From Notamacropus eugenii (taxonomy: Eukaryota; Chordata; Mammalia; Diprotodontia; Macropodidae): a stretch of DNA of 64,000 nt. Location: NCBI RefSeq assembly GCF_028372415.1, contig NC_092876.1, positions 225,295,528-225,359,527 of the forward strand, given 5' to 3'. Under the pieces are notes generated by a model, which had not been told where the DNA came from, ran no database searches, and saw only the letters and a list, made by a program, of their open reading frames with translations. Each line of letters begins with the position of its first letter. The stretch's first letter is position 1. Below, piece by piece: positions 56,117 through 64,000 of the stretch. Position numbers and translations under genes: made by a program.

Positions 56117-56594
56117 AGAAATGTGGGAGGAAAGCGTGTTGCTAGTAGAGCCACGGAGCTGTACCTAACATTTGACCCAACGATACCATTATTAGACTTA
56201 ACATGCCAAAGGGATTTGGTACTAGTTAAAAAACAGAAAAGTTCATCACTGGGACAGATTAGGAAATAAGGCACAGAGGACCATTGTAAAGAAAAATACC
56301 CATGAAAAACTTAATAAATCTGATGAATGCAATTAGCAATCATGACTCCAAAGGACTAATAAGGAAGCATACTTTATACCTTTGAGAGAAAGGTAATATA
56401 TCACAGGTGCAGAATGAGACATACATTTTTGAACATGGGCAGTGTGAATTTGCTGTAGACAACTAGGCTTAATTGTTATAAGGGATAATTTTTAATTTTT
56501 TTGGTGGTGGTGTTGGGAGAATTTGGAGGGAGAATGGGGAAGCTGGCAATTAAAATGCAAAACAAAAAAAGAAAAGAGAAAGGAAAGGTGAGTA

Positions 56595-56880
56595 TTAATG
56601 GACCATTTAAAATGTACAAAACAGAAAAGTGGGAGATTCAGAGGAAGTGGAAAAGTGCGTTAGCTAGGCAAGTTTGACACTTTTTCAAACCAATGTGCTG
56701 AAATTATATATTTAAAAAACAAGTTGTATATAATGATTGTATGTACAATTCCCTCAGTACTTTTCTATGGAAATGAATATCTGTTGGTCAAGTTTAGTGT
56801 AATGAAATAAAAATTTATATGGATAAAATAGGTAGTCTTTTGTAACTTTTTAATTCATCATTTTAAAAATACTTGGGAAT
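56595..56880. other. Unassigned DNA
   Basis: A+T-rich with AATGAAATAAAAATTT near 56800. Possibly an older 3' UTR remnant; not assigned. Confidence 0.3.
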
Positions 56881-56882
56881 CA

Positions 56883-57180
56883 GCCCTGGTAGTACATACC
56901 TATAGTTCTTCTTATGGGAGGAGGCTGATGCTGACTGAACCCAGAACTTCTGAGCTAAAGCAGTTAATCCAATGAGGTGTTTGCACTAAACTCTGAAGGA
57001 ATATAATGAGCCCCTGGGCATGGGGGGTTGGAGATGGTGGTGGAATGGATGTTGCCTAACGGGGCTTGAAATGGCCCAGGTCAGAAAATTGAGTAATCCA
57101 AAGCTTCCAAGCTGATTAGAGGAGGACCTTGCCTATAAACAGGTGAGATAGGGAGAGAATCTCCTTTAAAAAAAAAAAAA
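56883..57180 (+). pseudogene. RN7SL: 7SL (SRP) RNA retropseudogene, full length
   Basis: Matches 7SL RNA from end to end. The 5' Alu-like part is GCCCTGGTAGTACATACC (cf. GCCGGGCGCGGTGGCGCG), then GGGAGGAGGCTGATGC. The middle has TTTGCACTAAACTCTG (cf. CCGCACTAAGTTCGG). The S domain has GTTGCCTAACGGGGC, TGGCCCAGGTCAGAAAA and AGCTGATTAG (cf. GCTGATCAG). The 3' end is GAGAGAATCTCCTTT, then 13 A's (57168-57180). 7SL is the RNA scaffold of the signal recognition particle. Substitutions through every domain and the encoded A-tail mark this as an L1-made retrocopy. No clear target duplication was seen. Confidence 0.93.
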
Positions 57181-57184
57181 GGCG

Positions 57185-58065
57185 TAAGCTTATTTTAGTT
57201 TTACTTATGACTTAAAATTCTTCCTATCTCAAATCTTCCACAAAAACTTGTTTTAAAAAAAACTGGTGTAATTGATATTTCCGTAACAGATTAAGAGTGG
57301 AAACATGAGAGATGTTAACCCTACAGCCAAAACACCAAACTGAATTTTTGCAAATTTCCCAGTATTGCTAATATTTCCTGCCTTCTCCTTTTCAGTTTTG
57401 GGAAGCCATCAGGCTAGCCTCTAATAAATATCCTCCCAACTCAAAAATTTCTGATTAAAGTTTAAATATTGGATTTGTTTTCAGTCTCCCCACTTCCGTA
57501 GAAATAAATGTGTCCAAGACATATGTGGACTGAAACACTGTTTAAGCTCAGATACAACAGGATCAGCTGTAAAGTTGTTTCAGCTGAATTTGTGATTTCC
57601 CATTTAATTTAGCAAGTAACAAGTGACCAAGAACAACCTAACTTCCATTTTCTCAATGTATTCAGAACAAATGACTTCATTAAGCAGGCTGCAAGACCCA
57701 GTAACCTAAGACAAGTTTAAAATGTAAGAAATCAACTTTTAACTTGTATAGAGTTGGGGAACATAACACATTCTGAAGATAATTCTTAATAAAGTTGTGA
57801 ATAGACAGGCTGACTGTCAAGAAATCTGAACTCAGATCCTTCCTTCATCACTGAGCAATGGAATGCTTTTGAGAGATACTTAACCTTTAACTTTTCCATC
57901 AGTAAAACTTGTGGTAGAGGTCTGGAGAAAGGGACATTAATAACTGTGCCCCCAATTTCCTTAGTCTATAAGCATTGTAGAAATAAAAGCAGTAGCATAT
58001 GCAAAACTTAAAAAAAAAAAAGATCCTGTATAAATCCAGGGAATTATTTTTATTTTTTTCCATTG
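57185..58065. other. Mostly unassigned DNA, weak MIR
   Basis: A diverged MIR-like core may lie at 57795-57905 (GTCAAGAAATCTGAACTCAG, TCCATCAGTAAAACTTG). A short A-run is at 58010-58020. Nothing else recognised. Confidence 0.35.
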
Positions 58066-58069
58066 GGTT

Positions 58070-58320
58070 TCCTTGGCAGGGTGAAAAGTGGATTTGGAGA
58101 CAGGAGAAACCTAGGGTTTGAATAGCACAGGTGACAAATAATAGCGAGTCATTTATCCTTTATTAGCTTTATCTTAAATGGGAATTTTAAAAATTCCTTA
58201 TCTGTAAAATGGGAATAATCATACCTGTACTAACCACCTTAAATGGTCATTGGTTAGTATCAAATAAAATAATATGTTTTTACAAAATGGAAAGCTCAGA
58301 GTAAATATCAACTATTATTC
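58070..58320 (+). repeat. MIR SINE
   Basis: AAGTGGATTTGGAGACAGG, GAGTCATTTATCCTTTATTAGC, TCCTTATCTGTAAAATGGG, AATAATCATACCTGTACTAACC. Near full length. Confidence 0.75.
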
Positions 58321-58324
58321 ATTC

Positions 58325-58790
58325 GTTCAACAATCGTATCAGGTGCCTTCTCATTAAAGACACCAGGCTCCAGATTCCAAATCTAGTACGCTTTTCGTTA
58401 CGCCGAGGTCTTGAGGGTGGTTTAATTTTAATTTAGGCTGGTATTGAAATGAGTCTGTGATCACTGTAATTGCTACAAGATGTATAAATTCCATGTTAAA
58501 CCAAACCTGGCATTCTTCTGTTACAGTTTCTAGAAGACAAGATGGATAGCAGGCATTTGTAATTATGTTCCTTCTGCCATCTAGTGGATTCTGTCTTTAG
58601 CTACAGTAAGTGCAACAAGTGTGAATGAACTGGCTGGATTCAAACCGGAAGAGCTAAATGAACATTTATTCACCAAGGTCCCTGTACCTCAGATCCCCAG
58701 AATCCAACCTAAATATAGGAGTGAGAAAATGAAACAATCTAATCATGTATATCAACAACAGAGCCAATTACATGCATTACATATACTGAA
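58325..58790. other. Unassigned DNA
   Basis: TTCTGCCATCTAGTGG at 58573 is a common short phrase in mammalian repeats but does not fix a family. The 67-codon frame 58621-58824 has no domain. Confidence 0.35.
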
Positions 58791-58794
58791 TATT

Positions 58795-58875
58795 GCTGTA
58801 CTGTGGACTGACAAAGCCCTCTGACTGGAGGAGAGAGTGAGGCTGATGACTTTGGGCAGCTCTGCCTCACTTATA
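58795..58875 (+). repeat. LINE-tailed SINE fragment
   Basis: GTGAGGCTGATGACTTTGGGCAG and CTCTGCCTCAC resemble the central GAGGCTGGTGACCTGCACAG block of this SINE. Confidence 0.5.
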
Positions 58876-58979
58876 TCTAAACATTTGTCTCCCAGTTTCC
58901 ATACTCCCTAGGTACTATGTGAATAAATGCAGTAGCATAAGCGAAACCACTTTAAAAAATGAAAAGGGGAAGATAATTA

Positions 58980-59445
58980 GTTCAGCTTTGCTCACCTGGA
59001 GGTTGTAATCCCTATGCGTCAGCCAAATGGACGTTGCCAGCTGCTAGAGATGTGGATTTGGGAAGCACCTGGGAACTGATGACATCATCAGTGGAGAGGA
59101 TGTGGACAGACAAAGGGATCTTAAGACAGAACCTGGGGTTGGAGGAATATTGCATAGAGAGCTTGACATTCATGATGAGACTAAAGGAGATTAAAAATGG
59201 ATTTGTCAGACAGGTAGGAAAAGAACTAGGAACACTGTCACACAAACCCAAAGAGGAAAGAATACCTGATCTCAAAGGTTCAAACAGACCAAGAAAAACA
59301 AAGTTGGAGAAAAGGCTTTTTAGTTTTAGCAATAAAGTGATCACTGGTGACTTTGGAGAAGGCAATTTCAGTATTGTAATGGAAGCCAGATTGTACGGGG
59401 TTAAGTAGAGGAAGTGAGAAAGTGGAGGCAAAGATTACAGATAGC
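58980..59445 (-). repeat. L2 LINE, ORF2 reverse transcriptase remnant
   Basis: Minus strand reads L2 reverse transcriptase text, including LLLKLKSLFSNFVFLGLF and NPFLISFSLIMN in frame 59431-59012, and HILSTDDVISSQV near the palm. The plus strand has CTGATGACATCATCAGTGG and AGTGATCACTGGTGACTTTGG, shared with the copy at 61.9-62.9 kb. The overlapping 124-codon plus frame (59034-59408) is a shadow. Confidence 0.75.
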
Positions 59446-59469
59446 TTTTAAATCATACACTGTTTTCTA

Positions 59470-59590
59470 TTAAAATTTGTGTTCCTGAAGAGCAGGGTCT
59501 GTCTTATTTTCCTATTTATATTCTTAGTGCTCAGCACACAGTAAATTCTTATTAAATAGATTTCATTCATTCATTCATTTATTCATTTAT
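59470..59590 (+). repeat. L2 LINE 3' end
   Basis: TCCTGAAGAGCAGGGTCTGTC, TAGTGCTCAGCACACAGTAAATTC, then CATT tetranucleotides at 59567-59590. Confidence 0.8.
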
Positions 59591-59594
59591 GTTG

Positions 59595-59925
59595 ACAGCC
59601 TGAGGTAAGGTCAAGTAAAGGGTATTTTTTTAAAAAAAATAGGATATGGGAGATCTAGGCAGGAATAAGGAAAGTTTGGAAATTTGGGAGACATATAGAA
59701 AGATGGGGTGAAGATGGGAGTAAACTCCCAGAGGAAAGGGGATGAAAAATGAAACCACAATGCTACTACAAAAAGTGTGTGGATATATAGTCTATATCTT
59801 ATTTCTTGTTGTCATGGGGAACAGGGAGGAAGAATGGAGGAAAAAATTTGGAACTCAAAAATCTTATAAAATATGAATGTTGAAAACTAAGAAGAAATCT
59901 ATCAATTTATTTTTCTCTAGAAAGA
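59595..59925. other. Unassigned DNA
   Basis: No feature recognised. Confidence 0.3.
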
Positions 59926-59929
59926 GTAC

Positions 59930-60310
59930 AGCCAAACTAAATTAAAATATAGTTGGGAAATATTTAATAAAATAAATAAAAATACAAAAAAGCATGTGGA
60001 ATGTTAAAGACCTATATTGATTAAAAATGATAATTATAATGCTTTAATCAGGGTGAATAATAAAATTTCTATTAATACTAGGCTTCTCACAAGCAAGTTT
60101 GTAAAGCAAAACACGCAGCCTGTATGAGTGTCACAACACTCCTGAGTATGGGGAACAGATTAAAATGTACTGCCAATCTGATTCTAACGTGTTGATTTAT
60201 TAGTATAAGAAGAAACATATAAATATGTGCAGTTTTCTAAATGTGGTCTGCATATTGGGATCCTTATATACAGGCAGTCCCAGCTTCTATTTGAGTTTGA
60301 GTTCTTTTTG
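59930..60310 (+). mobile_element. hAT (GTGTCAAACTC-type) fragments
   Basis: 59930-60010 holds AACTAAATTAAAATATAGTTGGG and AATAAATAAAAATAC. 60100-60300 holds GAGTGTCACAACACTCC, GGTCTGCATATTGGGATCC and TTCTATTTGAGTTTGAG. Two diverged, partial copies or one rearranged copy. Confidence 0.5.
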
Positions 60311-60506
60311 ATTCCATTGTTGTAAGAAGGCATTTCTGCTAGTGCTGGGGCACAGAAAGGCAACCTGAGGCTACATACAATACTAATAGAGAAGGCTTGT
60401 AAAAATCACAGAAATGAAGCAAGCAAACACGCTAACCAATACCTCCAGGAGCTATATTTTTGTGAAGTGGATTTTCTTGTTCATTTGCACTTCATTTTCC
60501 ACCAGG

Positions 60507-60669
60507 TTTTACACCTTTGGATTTCTCCATCTTGACCTAGAAATCTCTTCATTCTGAAACCACCCTTGGAAATCACACATCCAAGGTACGCTCTAGCCCT
60601 GGGGCCCTTTTCTCTGATTGGAGGGTTCCTCCCAGAACCTCCACTTAGGAGGGCCCCAGGCCAGTAACT
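60507..60669. mobile_element. Hairpin-rich insertion of unknown origin
   Basis: 163 bases between perfect 17-base direct repeats CTTCATTTTCCACCAGG (60490-60506 and 60670-60686). It holds a 7-base-arm hairpin at 60564-60586 (CCTTGGA/TCCAAGG) and a long hairpin with perfect 11-base arms CCTGGGGCCCT (60598-60608) and AGGGCCCCAGG (60650-60660). Inside that is a smaller stem, GGAGGGTTC/GAACCTCC (60620-60642). G+C is far above the flanks. The length and quality of the duplication suggest LINE-mediated insertion of a structured RNA copy. It has no real A-tail and matches no RNA I know. The 64-codon minus frame across it is likely incidental. Confidence 0.6.
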
Positions 60670-60689
60670 CTTCATTTTCCACCAGGCTG

Positions 60690-60890
60690 CACTACTGTTC
60701 TTTCTCCTTACCTCTCCGCACTGTCCGCCTTCCCCTCAATGTGTTGTCTTTCCCGTGTGCCGTTAGAATATAAGCAACTTGAGGGTAGGTATTGTCTTTT
60801 TGCTTGTATTTGTCTCACCAGTATTTAGCACAGGGGTTATTAAGCACATAGTAAGTGCTTATAAATACTTATTGATTGACCAACTCTGTA
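60690..60890 (+). repeat. L2 LINE 3' end
   Basis: TTAGAATATAAGCAACTTGAGGG, TATTTAGCACAGGGGTTATTAAGC, ACATAGTAAGTGCTTATAAATAC, ATTGATTGACC. Confidence 0.8.
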
Positions 60891-60979
60891 TGAGATAGAC
60901 TTATTGAAAAACTCTCCAGAGTTTGTCCATCCAACTTCATATTGAAATTTGGGCGATAGACAAAAACAAGCTCAATTGC

Positions 60980-61850
60980 TTTAAAATTTTAGAGTTTTTG
61001 CAGAAGAGTCTATAATATTTTGAGACAATCATCACAAAACAGGAGCAAATAGAGGACCTCCACTAGTCACAAGGAATCCCTCTTTGATCTGGACTCTACA
61101 TTGGATCTCCTCCACTACCTTTGGGAAGCATCCCTCTCTCCATTAATAATGTTTATGATCAGAGAACCGTGGAAAAGGGTTATTTCTGTTCTTACCTTCC
61201 AAAGAACTTTGGATAATATCGATGTATAGATAAATGGAAGATATTTTGTTGTAGAAGAGACTGCAGGTAAAGTACTTATGCTCTAACAAACTGCTTTTTT
61301 TATTTAAATCATTAAAAAAAAATAAACTCAATGGAATGTTATATTCATTACATCTTCCAGTTAAAATTGTGAAATAGTAAAGATGTGATCCATAGGAAAA
61401 TATCAATTGCAAAAACCTGCTTGTTTCCTCTACACCCTCATAAAGAATGTCCTCAATTTATGTGTAGATGACTGTCACAAAGATTTTGTATAGATAGGAG
61501 AGCACTCCACAGTATCTGCTTGAGCCGCCTTCCTGGCTGTTGGAACAGATTGTTCTCATTTGACCATTCTGCCAGGGTAAATCTTCACATGCTTGGGGTA
61601 GACATCCCACTAACTTACCAATGGGTTTGAGGCTTGTCAAACTAGTTTAACTCATCTGCTGAGACAGTTTTACCAGGGTGTGGCCACTACACATGCTGCA
61701 GCTTCTTGGAGCCACAGGTAAGAGAGAGCTAGCTGGGTGACAGGTGGACACCAAAGGTGGATGAGCAGCTGTGATAAGGACTTGACAAAATCTCACATCA
61801 GATGTACTAATCCTCTCTGAAATACCCCATATACCCCTCAAATTAACAGT
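60980..61850 (-). mobile_element. RTE-type LINE remnant
   Basis: Shares text with the RTE at 14.5-16.8 kb: GGATCTCCTCCACTACC (cf. 15750), CCTCAATTTATGTGTAGATG and CAAAGATTTTGTATAGATAGG (cf. 16292-16335). On minus, 61520-61458 reads YLYKIFVTVIYT. The part beyond 61560 (TTCTGCCAGGGTAAATC, GGTGACAGGTGGACACC) is less certain. Confidence 0.55.
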
Positions 61851-61859
61851 CTCATAGGG

Positions 61860-62860
61860 GAAAACAACACAAAGGGAAGCCTGAAAGCTGAGAAGGGTAC
61901 CAGGGGATTATGTTTCCTGGATTCCAAACCAAGTAAAACTGCTGATAGAAAGTGGAGTTAGATGAGAAATTCAGGTCCCAGACCTCCATAAACAATTGGA
62001 TATCAGTGGTGAGATAGAATGAGAAATCCAAAATGATGCTTAGGTTGTGAGTGACTGGGTGACTGGGAGGACAGTGGAACCCTTGACAGTAACAGTGGAG
62101 TCAGAAGGAAGGGACAGTTTTTTGGGGAAAGATGAGTTCATTTTCAGCCTTGTTGAATTTATGATGTCTATGAGACATCCAATTTGAGATACCTAATAAG
62201 GAGCTGAAAATAAGAGACTAGAAGTCAGTAGAGGAGTTAGGACTGGACAAATAAATCTGCGCAGAACCATCTGCATATCATCATAAAGACAAAAGGTGAA
62301 TCCAGGGGAGCTGATGAGATCATCAGTGAAGTAGTATGAAGAAAGGTGTCCACCTGCTCCCCAGTCTAAATGTGACCAGTATTACCCAAGTACAGCCTAA
62401 AGCAAATTAAAATGTAATTGGGAAACATTGAACAAAACAAATAAAACTACAATAAAGCATAGGCAATATTACATTTAAAAAATAAAACAATATGCATACC
62501 CCAGGGATCCTTCTGCACAGTTTAATGGTTCCCGATTCTACTTGAGTTTGATACCATTGATATAGAAGGAGAGGAGAAGACGGCCTGGGATAGAACCTTG
62601 GAAGATAATTAAGATTAGCATTCATGATCTTAATTAAGTTCCAACAAAGAATATGAGAAGGAATAGTAAGACAGGCAGGAAGAAAAATAAAAGAAAGCAG
62701 CGTCACAAAAATTTTAGAGAAAAGAAAGTACAAAAGTAGGAGAGGGTGTTGGACAATGCCAAAGGCTGCAGAGAGGTCAGGAAAAATGAGGAAAAACTCA
62801 AGTTAAAAACCAAACAGTCACTTTTAGACAGTGAGCTTGACTTAACTTCCTGGACTGGAT
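61860..62860 (-). repeat. L2 LINE split by a hAT
   Basis: Plus-strand L2 complement: TGACTGGGTGACTGGGAGG (62048), GATGAGTTCATTTTCAGCC (62131), GAGACATCCAATTTGAG (62171), GCTGATGAGATCATCAGTG (62310), and GCCAAAGGCTGCAGAGAGGTCAGG (62758). The hAT at 62372-62566 interrupts it. It spans the distal ORF2 and reverse transcriptase part; 62733-62407 on minus is its remains mixed with the hAT. Confidence 0.78.
62372..62566 (+). mobile_element. Non-autonomous hAT (GTGTCAAACTC-type)
   Basis: GTGACCAGTATTACCC, AATTAAAATGTAATTGGG, AAAGCATAGGCAATATTAC, ending GAGTTTGATACCATTG. It sits between two consecutive L2 parts. 8-base flanks not clear. Confidence 0.68.
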
Positions 62861-62879
62861 TATGAACTAGAAAAGGAAG

Positions 62880-63625
62880 TAGTGATCACAGAGAGCCAAG
62901 ATGACTTCATTAAGAACAGGTCATTCCGGACTAACCTCATTTCCCTTTCTGACAGTGGTACCAGTCTGGTAGGTAATGGGAATGCTGTAGCTGTGGTTTG
63001 CCTGGATTTTAATGAAACATTTGGTAACATCTCTCATGCTATTTCTTGTGGGCAATGTGGAGAGTTTTGGTCTAGACAGCTGGATTCAGATCTGGCTGAA
63101 AGGCATTGTGATTGGTGGAACTTGAACTTGAAGTCAGGAAAATTGTTCCAGTAACACTTTATATACTAATGACCTGTGTAACCATGGGGAAACTTACTTA
63201 ACCTGTCTCTGAATTTCAACTTCGTCCTCTGTAAAATAGGAATGACAGTATCTCCAGGGTTGTTGTGTGGCTCAAACGAGATAATGTACACAAAGTTCTT
63301 CGCAAACTTTATGTCAGTGCAAGATTTTATAGAGCTAGACCCAAAGAGTAGTTGTTTCAAAAATATTAGATCAGGAGAATTGGCTAAACAGTAAAAGATC
63401 TGGGGGATTTTAGTGAACCATAACCTCAAATTGAATCAAAAGTCTGATGAGGCAGGCAAAATTGCTAATTGACGTGAGTCTGTTAAGAGACACATGGTGC
63501 TAAGGACTAAGGAGGTGATGATCCATCTCTGTCCTGGCCAGTTCATATACGTGGTAATGTGTTCTGTTTCTGAGCACTCCATTTTAGGAAGGATATTGAT
63601 AAAGTAGTGATAAAATCAATTTCAT
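62880..63625 (+). repeat. L3/CR1 LINE split by a MIR
   Basis: 62882-63130 reads CR1-type reverse transcriptase: DFIKNRSFRTNLISLSDSG, then VAVVCLDFNETFGNISH (cf. VDVVYLDFSKAFDTVSH). It resumes at about 63340: ATGAGGCAGGCAAAATTGC, GGAGGTGATGATCCATC, CTGAGCACTCCATTTTAGGAAGG. 63131-63330 is a plus-strand MIR (CTCTGTAAAATAGGAATGAC). Confidence 0.78.
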
Positions 63626-63639
63626 TTAATTTAACAATC

Positions 63640-63795
63640 CTTTGTCAAGCATTTACTACGTATCAGGCAATGTGCTAGACAATGAGAATACAAAGAAAAA
63701 ATGAAAAGTTTCTGCCCTTAAGGAGCCTACATTCAATTTGAGAAAAACTCATAAATGTATAAGTAAATACAAAATATATACAAAGAAATTTCTTA
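63640..63795 (-). repeat. L2 LINE 3' end
   Basis: AGCATTTACTACGTATCAGG, CAATGTGCTAGACAATGAG, CTGCCCTTAAGGAGCCTACATTC. Confidence 0.8.
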
Positions 63796-63894
63796 GAGGA
63801 AGAAAGAAGTTTAACATGAAGCATAGTTAACAACAGACCAGGGACTACAGAAGGATGATGGAAGGAAGTGTTGAGAAGACTGAGAGGGACACCA

Positions 63895-64000
63895 GAAGGA
63901 GAGTTGACATGGATGAGATGGAAAGAAGGAAAGAAGGAATAAAGGAAGGAAACAAGCCTTTATTAAGTGCCTACTATATTCCAGGCACTGGGTTAAGTGC
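63895..64000 (-). repeat. GAAGG tract and L2 3' end cut by the window
   Basis: Purine-rich GAAAGAAGGAAAGAAGG tract at about 63918-63950. The L2 terminus in reverse starts at 63956 (CCTTTATTAAGTGCC, CCAGGCACTGGGTTAAG) and runs off the window end. Confidence 0.8.

Larger units (their letters stand above)
50600..56590 (+). mobile_element. L1, ORF2 and 3' UTR, heavily interrupted
   Basis: Inter-ORF text (CATAACCATGAATGTGAATG, GGATTGGAAAGGAGAATCC) leads into ORF2: ATGATCTCAGACAAGG (51549), GATCTCACACTATAAAGC (54164), ACCCAGAAGCAAATGAAC (54845), GCAAAAATGTTCC (55624). The 3' UTR carries CTCCAAAGGACTAATAAGG and CAGGTGCAGAATGAGACATAC (56405), ending near 56590. Nested inside are a hAT, a MAR1-like SINE, an L2-like scrap, two solo LTRs and an A-tailed SINE. 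It may be the 3' half of the L1 starting at 43450. Confidence 0.8.

Noticed and set aside
55925-56269. 114-codon plus frame
   Set aside because: Runs across a solo LTR and then L1 ORF2; a composite of two repeats, not a gene.
58321-58420. Possible tRNA gene near CGCTTTTCGTTACGCCGAGG
   Set aside because: No cloverleaf with A- and B-boxes at proper spacing; only a chance G+C-rich phrase.
59034-59408. 124-codon plus frame
   Set aside because: Antisense to a recognisable L2 reverse transcriptase remnant on minus.

Overview
The window reads as marsupial nuclear DNA, A+T-rich and packed with repeats. The evidence is the mix of repeat families: ancient mammalian L2, MIR and L3/CR1; L1 copies with marsupial-type text; tRNA-derived SINEs of the MAR1/WSINE kind; RTE-type LINEs and a SINE that borrows a LINE tail; and small hAT transposons. 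I cannot tell a didelphid from an Australian marsupial. I found no host protein-coding gene I can support, so the window is either intergenic or the inside of a very long intron. Almost all open frames are under 120 codons and lie in repeats or simple sequence. Repeat families were named from memory of their consensus text, and edges without a target-site duplication are good to about 20-40 bases.

Layout. 1-9.8 kb: scattered MIR, L2, tRNA-SINE, hAT and L1 fragments. 9.8-16.9 kb: L1 3' ends, an L3 fragment, and a diverged RTE-type LINE split by an L1 (15-bp duplication) and by an L2 tail. 17-21.4 kb: a SINE whose tail is a long TG tract, an unexplained 1.4-kb stretch with a 142-codon frame, a worn minus-strand L1, and a CT tract. 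21.6-29.2 kb: L2, hAT, L3 copies on both strands, one split by a solo LTR, and two nearly intact SINEs. 30-34 kb: a long minus-strand L3 carrying SINE and hAT inserts, then an LTR-like block and a hAT with 8-bp duplications. 34-43.4 kb: mostly unplaced DNA plus a 2-kb L3. 43.4-56.6 kb: a deep nest in which an L1 is apparently split by a second, nearly full-length L1. That second L1 is itself split by a LINE with a C-terminal zinc finger, and the outer L1 also holds two solo LTRs, a hAT and several SINEs. 56.9-57.2 kb: a full-length 7SL (SRP) RNA retropseudogene. 57-64 kb: L2, MIR, RTE, hAT and L3 fragments, plus a 163-bp hairpin-rich insertion with perfect 17-bp duplications.

How the parts relate: the zinc-finger LINE at 47.2-48.9 kb and the SINE copies at 7.3, 17.1, 28.0 and 39.3 kb end in the same kind of tail, which fits the LINE lineage having mobilised the SINE. 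L1 machinery explains the A-tailed 7SL copy. Nesting gives relative ages: L2, MIR, L3 and RTE oldest, L1 and hAT next, and SINE, LTR and zinc-finger LINE insertions later. No CRISPR array, working RNA gene or bacterial-type operon was seen.
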